Origin: Brugia malayi
Lineage: Eukaryota; Nematoda; Chromadorea; Rhabditida; Onchocercidae
Direction of reading: 5' to 3'
Assembly (NCBI RefSeq): GCF_000002995.4
Contig: NW_025062478.1
Coordinates: 11,652,001-11,716,000 of the forward strand
Length of the DNA: 64,000 bases
Shown here: one piece after another, positions 53,557 through 64,000 of the stretch
Numbering within the stretch: position 1 is the first letter of the stretch
Layout of the letters: each line of letters begins with the position of its first letter
Program-made: the position numbers and the translations under genes
The notes under the pieces: model-generated
Told to the model about the DNA's origin: nothing
Seen by the model: the letters and a program-made list of their open reading frames with translations, nothing else
Database searches by the model: none

Positions 53557-56500
53557 ATGGGTCTTCAAATGTTCCAATTGCAGAATAAGGTTTATTTTTT
53601 GAAATTAAACAAATTTGCAAATTATACTTTACACTATTAGAGGAAATGTTTAAGTTTGAAACTGTTCGCAGTTTAAACAAATTTAAAATTTGAAATTTTT
53701 TTTTATAAATTTGAAACATTAACTTTTGTTTTTTATTTTATTTCCTCTTTTTTTTTAAAAAAAATTACTAATTAATATTACAGATAATAAATATATGATA
53801 ATATAAATAATAAATTATATGTATATATTCAAAATGAAAAACGAATGTTTTAGGTTTAAAATTGCTCATAGCTAAATTAAACAAATTTAAAATTTGAAAA
53901 TTTATTTATAAATTTAAAATATAACTTTTTTTTTTCTGCTTTTTGCACAGGTGATTGATCGAATTGAAGCATCACCATGGCAAATTCGTGAAACAAATGT
54001 TCGACTTGCAATTGGTTTAGTAGTGCTTTTCTTTTATTTACTAATTGGCGCTATTGTTTTCGTACAAATTGAAAGTTCAAATGAGGAAAATGATATGGAA
54101 GCATACCAGGAATTTCGAACAAATTGGAATCGATTATTAAAAGAAGCAGGATTTAAGGGTATGCAAGTTAATATAGTTTAAAAATTGTTTATTTGTTTTT
54201 TTTTTTTTTTTTAACTAATTTAATTGATAGAAATAAATAATTATGGCTTACATTCTTTACGCATATGTTTGTTATTTATTTATTTATTTTTTTCTTAATT
54301 AAAAGTAAAGTGTGCATTTTTTTTTTAGTTATTTTTAATTGTAAAAATTTTCTCGAATTTTTGCTAAAATTTGTTAAATTTTCAACCTAATTTAAATTTT
54401 ATTCAAAGATTTATTAATCATATTTCAATTTTCTCGTATATTTCATATGAGTGGTAATCATTTCTTCAGAAACCGATATTGATCAATTATTTACGGATAT
54501 TCGTATAATGGCATTAAAAGGTATTTGGACAGAAAAAAATGTAACAACTGAGCCTAGATGGACTTTTGGCCAAGCATTTTTCTTTGTTGGTGCTTTAATT
54601 AGCACAGTTGGTTTGTATAAATTCTTTTTTCCTTCTTTTTTTTTTTTAAGAAATTTACTTGATTAGTTTGTGTTATTTTCTAGTATTTACATTTCACGTC
54701 AAATTGTTATTTTAATTTAATTTTTATTTTTAACTTTTGATTAGCAATGAATGCATAAACTTTAATTATACTTATTTAACACTTTCATAGGTTATGGACG
54801 TGTATCACCACGTACACGTGAAGGCAAATTTTTTACGATAATTTATTGTCTGATTGGCATACCAATGACATTAGCATTATTGTCAGCATTAGTGGTAAGA
54901 TTAAAAAAGCCAAGTGTTTGGCTACGATGTAAACTTAATACAAGGCTTGGGCATCTGTTTCATGACTCACAAATTCAGGTAGATTTTTACGGGTAGTTTT
55001 TTTTTTTACAGTTTTATTTTGCACAAATTTTTTTGTTAATTAACGAAATTATTCACACAACACACATGTAAATGAAATATTGAAATTTTTAAAAGATTAG
55101 CAATTTTTGAATAATTAATTAAAATATAAATTATCTTTCACAATGTTTGTATTTTTGATAAATGCTAATTTTAATGATAATTCCTTTTTCTTTCAAGTAA
55201 TTTTGAATAATCAAATCTCTAATATAGTATTTAAGAACTGAATTTTATTGACAACTATCGGTTTGAGTAAATAAATGTCTTTTGAGTAGTTAATACAACC
55301 TTTGTGACTGAAATTATCAGTGAAATTTCAATTTGAAATTTATAAATATGGTATAATTTTAAATTTAAAATCTTTCAAAATTTAGGCATTTCATCTTACT
55401 TTTGTATGCACGCTATTACTATTGTTTGTTTTTATCATACCATCGTATATTTTTACGAAAATTGAAACAGATTGGGATTTCTTGGATGCATTTTTCTATT
55501 GCTTTGTTTCATTAACAACTATCGGTTTGGGTAAGTTTTAAATTTTTAAAAAAAAATAAATTCGTCTTTGAATCATTTCTTGCCTGAATCACGTTGTAAA
55601 AATTTTTAATTGCAATATATCAAAGAATTGTAGTAATATTTGTTGAATTTTAGGTGAATATGTACCAGGTGATCAACCTGATCAACAATTTAGGACTTTT
55701 TATAAAATTGTTGTGACAGGTAAGGAAACGCTTTTACATCAAATCGCAAAATGTAATTTTTTAAATTGCTTTTTAAATTTTAAACTGTTCTTTAAAAGTT
55801 TTAAAGGTTCAAATACTTTTTGTTTACTTTTTTTAATTTTCAAATTCTTTTTTGTCAAATTTTTTTTTCCTGAAAAATTTTAACCGTAACTAAAACAAAA
55901 AAATTAATAACATATTTGATAATTCGATGTTTTTTTTTTTTTTTTTAACAACCAAAAATTTTTCAAATATTTTTAATTAATTAATAAAAAATTTAGTTTA
56001 TTTGATATTTGACCTATCCATCCGCGATGTTTTTTTTCTAATAATTAAATAGTAAAAAAAAATAATAGTTGAAATAAAAATAATAGAAAAAAATAAAAAT
56101 AATAGTTAATTAATAAAAAAATAATAGTTTATTTGACGTGATATTTTCTTTTAGTAATTAAAAATTTTTCAAATATTTTTAATTAATTAATAAAAAATTT
56201 AGTTTATTTGATATTTGGCCTATCATGTATGATGTTATTCCTTGCAACACTGTACGATGTACAACAATTAAATTTGAGTCGTTTCTTTTTAACACGCGAC
56301 AATGGATACATCAATCCATCTTACGACGATCACTGTGAAACATTTTCAATTACCAATCAAGTACAATTAACATTCTTCTTTTCTTTTTTTTTTTTTTTTT
56401 TTATTTCACTAAATACTTTCTCTTTTCTAATTAAAAAGAAAATTTTTGTTTTCCTTCTTTTGTTCTTTTTTTTTTTTTTTTTTTTTTAATAATTAATATT

Positions 56501-56735
56501 ATTGCTTAAAATTAGAAAATTTAAAAAAAAAAAAGACAAAATCAAAAAAAAAATTTTTCAATTTTTCATTCATAGAATTAGAATTAGTAAAAAGTTTAAT
56601 TAATTAATTAGTTTGTTTCTTTTTTGTTTTTATTGTATTTTGTAGAATTATGGTGTAACAAGAAACTATACACGTCATGTTAATGAATCACCGGTGACAA
56701 CATTCGAAACAGGCGGCTTTTATCAAAGCGAATGA
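53557..56735 (+). CDS. Two-pore-domain (TWK/K2P) potassium channel, TWIK-like
   Basis: Eight exons join in phase: 53557-53589, 53951-54158, 54470-54610, 54791-54978, 55386-55530, 55654-55719, 56203-56360 and 56646-56735 (342 residues, normal for K2P channels). Order: short cytoplasmic start, TM1 (about 28-50), an extracellular cap with an Asn-Val-Thr glycosylation site, pore 1 with filter TVGYG (126-130), TM2, a basic loop, TM3, pore 2 with TIGLG followed by EYVPGD (235-245), TM4 and a short tail. The TIGLG-[DE]-YVPG form of pore 2 is characteristic of TWIK-type members. The product should carry background potassium current as a dimer in neurons or muscle, as known for the family. The 11-residue first exon is the weakest part but is in phase and follows a strong acceptor. 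The introns on both sides of pore 2 contain short copies of this gene's own exon edges. Confidence 0.9.
55243..55270 (+). repeat. Copy of the pore-2 exon edge inside the preceding intron
   Basis: These 28 bases match 55507-55534, the end of the pore-2 exon and its donor, at 25 of 28 positions, including ACAACTATCGGTTTG without mismatch. Read in the same frame the copy gives TTIGL, then Ser, Lys and a stop. Similarity seems to continue downstream, interrupted by a poly-A stretch. Confidence 0.7.
55954..56224 (+). repeat. 65-bp direct repeat covering the TM4 exon acceptor
   Basis: 55954-56018 matches 56160-56224 at 64 of 65 positions. The downstream copy contains the acceptor and the first 22 coding bases of the TM4 exon (56203-56224); the upstream copy carries the same TTTAG acceptor at 55992-55996. 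A poorer third copy (TAGTTTATTTGA) lies near 56125. Confidence 0.9.
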
Positions 56736-57994
56736 ATAATGTATACAGTAGTATTATAATTGGTAGTAATTAATGATTAAAATTATACAAATATGAATTT
56801 GAAATTTTAATTTATTTATGAAATTTTAAAAACAATTGGAGGTAATGAATAATAAAAATAGCAATGAGAAAAATTATGCATTTTTAATATTTTAATTTTA
56901 TTATTTCAACATTTTGTTTTGAGAATTTCTTAAAAGCATGAAATTAATTTTTTCATTTTAATAAATGAATGAATGGATGGATTTTTTGATGAAAGTGAAA
57001 AAATTATAATATTTGAAAAAAATTATAATATTTAATTTAATGCTACTTTCTATTGCTTTCATTCTTATGTAAAACTAATGCTTAACAAATATGCTATGAT
57101 GACAATTGTTTCCATTTTTCAAAGTTTTATAATTTAATCAATCAATTAACTCATTGAAGTAGTATTTTTGTTGAAATATGCGACATAATTGTAATATCTC
57201 TAATTAATTAATTAATTTGCTTCAGCAGTTTTTATTTTTGTTTGTTTAGTATTTGTTTATTTAGTTCATCTCTTCCTAATCCATTAAAAAAAAACAAAAA
57301 AAAAAACAAAACAATAATCTTTTCAAAAATATCATTTATAAAATAAAAATAGAATTAAGAAATTGTTTTTATGATTTATTTATTCATTCCGTATGCTCTA
57401 AATTTCTTATTAAAAATTAGTTTCAAAAAAAAAAAAAAAAAAAAAAATTGGAATGTAACAATCATTTTAAATGAAAATGTATGTTAATGCACATATTTTT
57501 TTTTGATATTAAATTTTGAATGATTTTTCGAGATTTTATTCAAAAATTTTGAGCTTTAAATTTTATGCATAATTTTAGCTAATGCAAACAGAATTAATTA
57601 TTAATGTAATTCTTGGAATTTCTAAAATTAATAAATCTTTTTTCGTACTCACATAGGATGAAATTATTATAAATTGTTTTATTTCTCACTATAATATTTG
57701 CTTCTTTCTTAATTTACAATTTTTTTGTTGTGAAAAAAAAAAAAAAAAAATTCGTAATTTATTTTCAGTGATTCATTCTATGTATTATTAAAAATACAAT
57801 AAATATCATATAATTATGTTGATTTATTGAAAAATTTTTATGCCAATATTTATCAATTTATTAATATATTATTAACAATAATAAAAAATTATTAATCAAA
57901 TTATTAATAATAAATAGATAAACAATTGTATCAGTAATATAAAATAATATTTTGTTTTCTTAATTTTATACACGTTAATGCTATAAATGTTTAC

Positions 57995-58025
57995 GTTATG
58001 TTTACGTTACGTTACGTTACGTTAC
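57995..58025. repeat. (TTACG)n microsatellite
   Basis: Four to five tandem ACGTT/TTACG units, preceded and followed by degenerate copies (ACGTTATGTTTACG, TTACATTTACATTT). Confidence 0.8.
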
Positions 58026-58982
58026 ATTTACATTTATTGTTTTTCATAATAAACAATAAATACATAATATTATTTTAATATAGAAAAATTATAATAACTT
58101 ACATTTAAATTATTTAATAAAGGATTTCAATTTTTTTTTTTTTTGCATTGATAAATTAAACTTGACGAACTTAATATATATTTGAATTTATTAAATAATA
58201 AAATAGTTTAAATATTTTTATAAATTGATTGAATATTCTTGTCATAAAGAATTTGAAAAGATAAAATCATGAATTTAGCAAATATTAATATTAACTGCTT
58301 TACTTTAATAAATTAATTATTTAATGGAACTTTTTTTTTTTTCTGTCCATAATTCAATAATCAGAAATTGCTTATTTAGTATAAAAATTACAAGATAAAT
58401 GAATTATTTTACATACATACGTCTAATAAATGTGTTAAATATTTTGTTTTTGTTTACAAAGTTTTTTTTTTTTCTTTTTTGAGTATAATTTTAATAATGT
58501 TCAAATTTTAAGTGATTTTTAAGTGATTCCAAGAAAAAAAAAAAAAAAAACTTTTTAAAATCATTTTCTTATTGTTAATTAATTCTATTTTTTTTTGTGA
58601 CAATGTTAAATTGTTTCCAATTGATAAATAATACAAGCAAGAATATATTTATAATTTTTTTCATCTAATTTTTGTTTAACAAAATGAATGAATGAGGAAT
58701 GATTTGATGATTGTTTTGTAAAAAAAAAAAAAAAAAAAAACGATTAAATTCATTCACTCACAAAAAATTATCAGCAAAATTAATTTTTTACCCTTAGAAA
58801 ATTTTTAAAATAAAACCAAATGAATAAGAAAATACAGTGAAGAAAAAAAAAAAAAAAAAAAAAAAAACGAAATGAAAATTTAAAAAAGGTGATGATAAGA
58901 TGGAAAATGATATTTAAAAAAGAAATATCTTTATCATTCGTTACGATGTAGATGAACAAAAGAATCGCAGGGAAAAAAAAAA

Positions 58983-59222
58983 GGTCAAATTCTGAGAGTA
59001 AATTGAAAAAAAAAAAAGGTCAAATTCTGAGAGTAAATTGAAAAAAAAAAAGGTCAAATTCTGAGAGTAAATTGAAAAAAAAAAGGTCAAATTCTGAGAG
59101 TAAATTGAAAAAAAAAAGGTCAAATTCTGAGAGTAAATTGAAAAAAAAAAGGTCAAATTCTGAGAGTAAATTGAAAAAAAAAAAGGTCAAATTCTGAGAG
59201 TAAATTGAAAAAAAAAAAAAAT
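58983..59222. repeat. 33-34-bp minisatellite, seven copies
   Basis: GGTCAAATTCTGAGAG starts at 58983, 59017, 59052, 59085, 59119, 59151 and 59185. Each copy is followed by TAAATTG and a run of A's whose length varies (about 9-14); that alone explains the 32-35-base spacing. The non-A part is identical in all copies. There are no spacers and no associated genes. Confidence 0.93.
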
Positions 59223-60755
59223 TTTCTCGTTTTACTGCAAAATCTTAGTTTAATTTTACAATCATTTTTATTTTAAGTTTTAGCCATTTTCATGATTTCT
59301 CGGATTCTTCGGGTAACGGTAAATTTTTGGACGAAAAAAATTAAACAAATTAAAAAAAAAAAAAAAATTCATTTATCTAATTCATAATTCAAAAACTTTA
59401 ACAAAAAAAAAAAAAACTCTTTAATTTACTATTCCCTAATTTTACAATTATTAATTACTAATAAAAGTATTTCAGTGATATTACTATCACTTCTCACTGA
59501 TTATTGCAATTTTGTAATGCAATGCAATGAAATGAATTTAATGTCATCAATTTTTGTTTATTACACATTTCATTTTTATTCCATTTTCGATTTTCTTTTA
59601 TTGTTTCTTCTCTTCTTAGTTCAAATTTTTTTTTTAAACCCTTTTCTTTCGATGTAATAACCGATTTTATTATCTATTATTTACTTATTTACTACTATTG
59701 TTATTTATTATTATTATTGTTATTATTATTATTATTTATTATTACTATTATTAATTATTGTTATTAAACATTAGTATTAGTGTTGTTATACATTTATGTC
59801 ACACACATATCCTATTTCGATAGGTATTTTTTAATGAAATTAGTTTAATTATTTACTGAGTGGTATTTAATGAAATTATTATTTACTGATAACTTACTGA
59901 TAAACAAATGAATAAAAACTTAATGAAAAATTTGATAATATATTAAATTACTATTCATTGATGACTTAATCAGAAAGTATATAATAGATTTAAATATCAT
60001 CCATTTTAATTTCATCCATCAAATCAATCAATTTAACTTCTAAATAAAGAAAAAATTACAGAATGGGTAAAAAATTAATGATAAAACTTTTTGCGTTAAT
60101 AAAGAATAGGTAAATTCAAAATTATACGTTAATTTTCTCGATTCTCATTTTTTTTTTTTCTTGAATTCAGGTTTTATCAATTCCTGACTACTTTTTGAAT
60201 GTGTTTTCTTTTTTCTTCTCATGGCATTTTAATAATAAAAATTGCACAAATTAGCATTGGAAAGAATTTTCGTCTTATTTTGCAAGCACATTGTATTTAT
60301 GTTTTTTTTATGTTTTTTTTTTTTTGGATGATAATAATAAAATATTTCCCATAATTCAATTAACTAAAGTTATTTCAAATATTGTGCGGTTTTTTTAAAA
60401 TCAAATTTAAGTAATTTAATTCATTTATCACATCATGAAAAATAAATCAAACATTCTGCTGGAGTTTTTAATATAAAAAATACAAATATATTAAAAATCA
60501 ATATCACATTTTTTTTTTTTTTTTCCTTTTCTCTAAAAAATATATATAAGAAATGATCTCATCCATCGTTGTTTGCACTTATTTCTTTTTTTTTAATTTT
60601 TTTTTTCCTTTTTGCCTGATTTCATTCTTTTTCCAATTTCGAGCTACTAAGTTGCCTTATTTATTTTCCTGTTTTTCCTTTTTTTTTTCTTTGTTTTTAA
60701 ATTTTGGATCATAATTTCTAGTCGTAATGGTCTGAACAAATGAAACCAGGTTTTA

Positions 60756-60789
<34 letters not shown>

Positions 60790-61259
60790 GAAATTCTGAA
60801 CACATTTATTCCCTCAGGGAAGAATTTAAAATTTAATCATGGTTATCTTCAATTACAACTATACAAATTCATCGTTTTTCTTTCTTTTTTACAACAATTA
60901 GAGTTTAACTTTGAAAGATAATTTTAATTAATTTTTAGTGAGAAAAATAATTTACAATATTTCTATTTGTTCAAATTTGGACAATACAATAACTAATAAT
61001 TTCAAATTTGAAAATTTTTATGAATGAAATAAATAACATCATGGCCAACAATATTGTTAATTGATCAGTTAAAAATTATCAGTTTTATCAGATATTTTTT
61101 TTAATGTCGAAAATTTGTCACATTATTAATATCATATAACTTTACATATATATTTATAAATTTATTTAAATTCATAGTTACTTATAAATTTATTAGTTGA
61201 TTAATAATAGAAATGAAAGAATTGTGAAAATATTATATATCTTACTATCATCTTATCAC

Positions 61260-61640
61260 TTACTGATAACATTATCATCATGTAACTATTTATAATATTA
61301 TATGTCTTGAAATAGAATCTGATTCGAATAGACTGTAGAGCCGAATAGTGGAATGTTCTCCAGGGGAAGCGATAACTGACCAATTTTTATTTTAATAAAA
61401 TAAAAATTATCGTTAATTAAAGTTTGAAATTAAAACAACATTAGAAAGTTTGAAGAATGTTGTAAGGGAGCAGTGTATGGCAGACCCAGAAAAGACATAA
61501 CTTTAACCCAGACAAAGGGTAACTCAGCATATAGCGGGCAATTACTCAAAACAAGACGCATTGCTTTACAATATCGTAAAGGAAGGTCAACTTTAAACAA
61601 AATACTTGTTAACTTCGTCAACAAAAATCAGATTTGAGTA
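61260..61640 (-). mobile_element. Decayed BEL/Pao integrase fragment
   Basis: On the minus strand, 61624-61430 encodes a string like the end of the integrase zinc finger and the start of its core: a single Cys (YCKAMRL), PLYAELPFVWVKVMSFLGL and PYTAPL, resembling the BEL/Pao pattern 'PLP..RV...F...G.DY.GPL'. Further along (about 61340-61270) a second frame reads RLYSLFESDSISRHIIL-stop-IV, resembling the next conserved block 'ALFTCL.TRA.HLE.V'. Stops, a frame change and missing Cys/His ligands show it is dead. It is opposite in strand to the pol fragment at 22.6-23.7 kb. Confidence 0.45.
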
Positions 61641-62014
61641 AGTAACGAAATATTAATTATTTAGGATAAACATTTGAAAAACTGACGAGTGACACAAAAG
61701 AGGTCAGCTAAACGAAGAACCGTTAACCTTGTCAAATTCAAATATAATTTACAATTAGTACGAAGCGGGCAAACAACAGAAAAGGTCAACTAAATAAGGA
61801 GCTGAAAATTGTAAACAATCTAATTGAGGACAAATTCCTTTGTTGACAGAGGAAAAAAGGAAAAATCTTTGTTAACAAACAATAAACTTAGCTACAAATG
61901 GAAGATGAAAAATAGATGAATGATTTCACATGTAAGATTGAAATATTTATTTGAGGAATGTTCAAAAAAAAAAGATAATTTTTAGTTTAAATAGAGCAAT
62001 TTTTGATTTCAAAC

Positions 62015-62106
62015 AATTTTATTTCAATTCATATTATAATTCGGATTTTAACGATATTATAATTTTATTTCAATTCATATTATAATTCTGATTTTAACGA
62101 TATTAT
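62015..62106. repeat. 46-bp tandem duplication
   Basis: 62015-62060 and 62061-62106 are head-to-tail copies differing at one base (AATTCGG versus AATTCTG). Confidence 0.85.
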
Positions 62107-63026
62107 AAACTATCTCACATCATCAAAATATTAAATTATCTTTGTAAAATTACTCGAAATATGTTCGTCATTAACATAAATAATTTATAATATTTGTATA
62201 ATAATTATATCATACAATTACAATTTATCGGAAGAAAGAGATAAAATGAAATGAAAGACTGCAATAATTAATAAAATCTTTAGAAAATCTTTATCTAAAT
62301 ATAATTGCTTTATTTCATTAGAATACTTTGTACTTTGCTTTCAAATTTTTTTTTTTTTTCTACAAAGATAACAAGGAAATATTTTAAATTTTTTTTCTAG
62401 AAAGATGCAAAAGAAATATTAATTATTTAGGGTAAATATTTTGAATTCATAATTGATGAGGCTGCAATTATACTATTTTTAAAAGTATTTCAAACAAATG
62501 ATAGATAGATAATTTGACGAAGTAAAACATTTCGCCCAAAAAATTTTCACTTCTTTTTTATGCTAATTTTTTTATACCAATCATTTCTCAATTTTTTTTT
62601 TCGTCAAAAAATTTTTAAAACATTAAAAAAAAGCATTATTTATTGATTGCATTTTGTTGCTTATTACAACTATTCTCATTTCTTTTTATTTTCTCTTTAA
62701 TTGCGTTTATTTTCATTTTTTCTTTTTGTTTTTTTTGAACCAAATTTAATAAAAAGTCATTTTTGTTATCAATAATTATTTAATGAATAAAACTGAAGAT
62801 AAGTGATAATTTAATTTTGAATAGCTCTGATAATAATGAATTTGATTTGAGAGAAAATGATGCTTTGCTTTTCTTTTTCTTCTTCTAAATTGCATATTAG
62901 CAGATAAAGAATAAAATTTGAAATTTAAAAAAATTAAAATGAATGAAATTATACTACGACAATGTGTGAAAATAAATATTAATAAATGATAAAAATAACA
63001 CAGAAATGATTGTAGTGATAATAATT

Positions 63027-63134
63027 AAAGAGAGAGAGAGACAGAGAGAGAGGGAGAGGGAAAGAGGGAGAGAGAGAGAGAGGGAGAGGGAGAGGGAGAG
63101 AGAGAGGGAGAGGGAGAGGGAGAGAGAGAGAGAG
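63027..63134. repeat. (GA)n/(GAGAGG)n purine tract
   Basis: More than 100 bases that are almost pure G and A, mixing GA dinucleotide runs with GGGAGA units. One strand is all purine. Confidence 0.9.
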
Positions 63135-64000
63135 CTAAGTAAGATAATATCATTTAATGTTTAATGTATATTCATATTTCTGACCCTAAAAAAGGGACAA
63201 TAATTAATGATTGGAGTAGAAAATATAGATGACAATGATACAATTATACTTACTGCATTATGATGGATGTTGTGTTGACCTTTTCTTTTTTTTTTTTTTG
63301 TTAACAATTTATTCATTTGACCTCATTTATCCGTATCTTTTTTCTAAAGTATCATTTTGATACTTTCTTTGACAAATTTTTTTGTCTGACATAATTAAAA
63401 AGTTAAGTAAGATTAGATATTTCGAATAGATAAAATATATTTGAAAATAATTAAATAATAATGATTATTATCTAATTATCATAGTAGAAATAATTCAAAA
63501 AAAAAAAAATAATAACTAATAATAATTGTTGAGAATATCATTTTTGATCATGAATTGAAAATTTTTTCAATAAGTCCGGAAGAAAACAAAATTGCAAATG
63601 GAAGAATTAATATTATCAAGAATATAGGAAAAGAAGATAAAAGGTAATGAAATGAGTGAAATAGACAAACAAAACAAATGATAAGGTGGAAAATAAGTGA
63701 TCATAACACTGATTACATTATTTATCATTTTTTAATTTTTCTTATCATTTCTTTATTCGTGCTATTTTTCAACGTTTTTTTTTTTTTTTCATCTTAATTT
63801 ATAAATTTCAAAATGATATCAGTAATGATTTTATCATTGCTCACATATCATTATAAAATACAATATGGTTTTGGAAAAATGTTTGATTAAATTTTTATAA
63901 ACTTTTTTGGTGTAAAAAATTTGCTCAATTTTTTGAAACTTGTGCTGTTACTTATAATTATTGAATTTGATAGCTCGTTGTGAGCAAATATTTTGATCTA

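Larger units (their letters stand above)
56736..61250. other. Gene-free AT-rich region with minisatellite
   Basis: No exon is supported. It holds many A/T homopolymers, a short (TTACG)n run at about 57995-58025, a 33-34-bp minisatellite at 58983-59222, an (ATT)n tract near 59700-59765, and a 32-base A run near 60757-60788. Confidence 0.5.
61641..64000. other. Gene-free right end with tandem duplication and GA satellite
   Basis: No exon is supported. The start (to about 61.9 kb) has unusual words repeated at short distance (AGGTCAACT, AGGTCAGCT, GCGGGCA) that may be part of the eroded retrotransposon copy. A 46-bp duplication and a long GA tract follow; the rest is AT-rich. Confidence 0.4.

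Noticed and set aside
57995..58025. Telomere-like repeat
   Set aside because: The unit is TTACG, not the nematode TTAGGC, and the run is only about five units.
58983..59222. CRISPR-like array
   Set aside because: Copies are strictly tandem with only A-runs between them, there are no unique spacers, and the genome is eukaryotic.

Overview
The window looks like AT-rich nuclear DNA of a nematode. Three things point there: a sperm-specific MSP-domain gene (a nematode-only family), short introns with GTAAGT/GTTTGT/GTTAGT donors and T-rich ...TTTTAG/TTTCAG acceptors, and acceptor-like sites just upstream of several start codons, as expected for spliced-leader trans-splicing. A filarial or other spirurid worm is plausible, but the species cannot be fixed from this sequence. 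All exon models were built by hand by joining splice sites in phase; none was confirmed by transcripts or database searches.

Left third (1-31 kb). A two-exon MSP-domain (SSP-type) gene lies on the minus strand at 500-1304. A head-to-tail pair on the plus strand follows (4827-8864 and 9691-13472). The two proteins share a C-terminal exon pair encoding a zinc ribbon but carry different, transposon-related DNA-binding modules in front of it: an integrase-type HHCC finger in the first and a WRKY-GCM1/FLYWCH-like finger in the second. Next comes the tRNA (guanine-26-N2)-dimethyltransferase TRM1 (15122-20561). Behind it are a decayed minus-strand coding remnant and a decayed BEL/Pao retrotransposon pol fragment (about 22.6-23.75 kb). 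An unrecognised 12-exon gene for a low-complexity, probably nuclear protein occupies 25204-30437.

Middle (31-44 kb). An AFG2/SPATA5-type double AAA ATPase (31753-36277) has an N-terminal Rad18-like (UBZ4-like) zinc finger and a degenerate first ATPase domain. A sugar-transporter-like MFS protein (39274-44002) carries a 45-bp minisatellite in an intron.

Right third (44-64 kb) is mostly low-complexity, gene-free DNA: poly-A/T tracts, GA/CT microsatellites, an (ATT)n tract and a 33-34-bp minisatellite. It contains one clear gene, a two-pore-domain (TWK/K2P) potassium channel at 53557-56735. Two introns of this gene carry short copies of its own exon edges. A decayed BEL/Pao integrase fragment lies on the minus strand near 61.3-61.6 kb.

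The genes do not form a pathway. The most unusual items are the tandem zinc-ribbon pair, the zinc-finger/AFG2 architecture with its broken first ATPase domain, and the exon-edge duplications in the channel gene.
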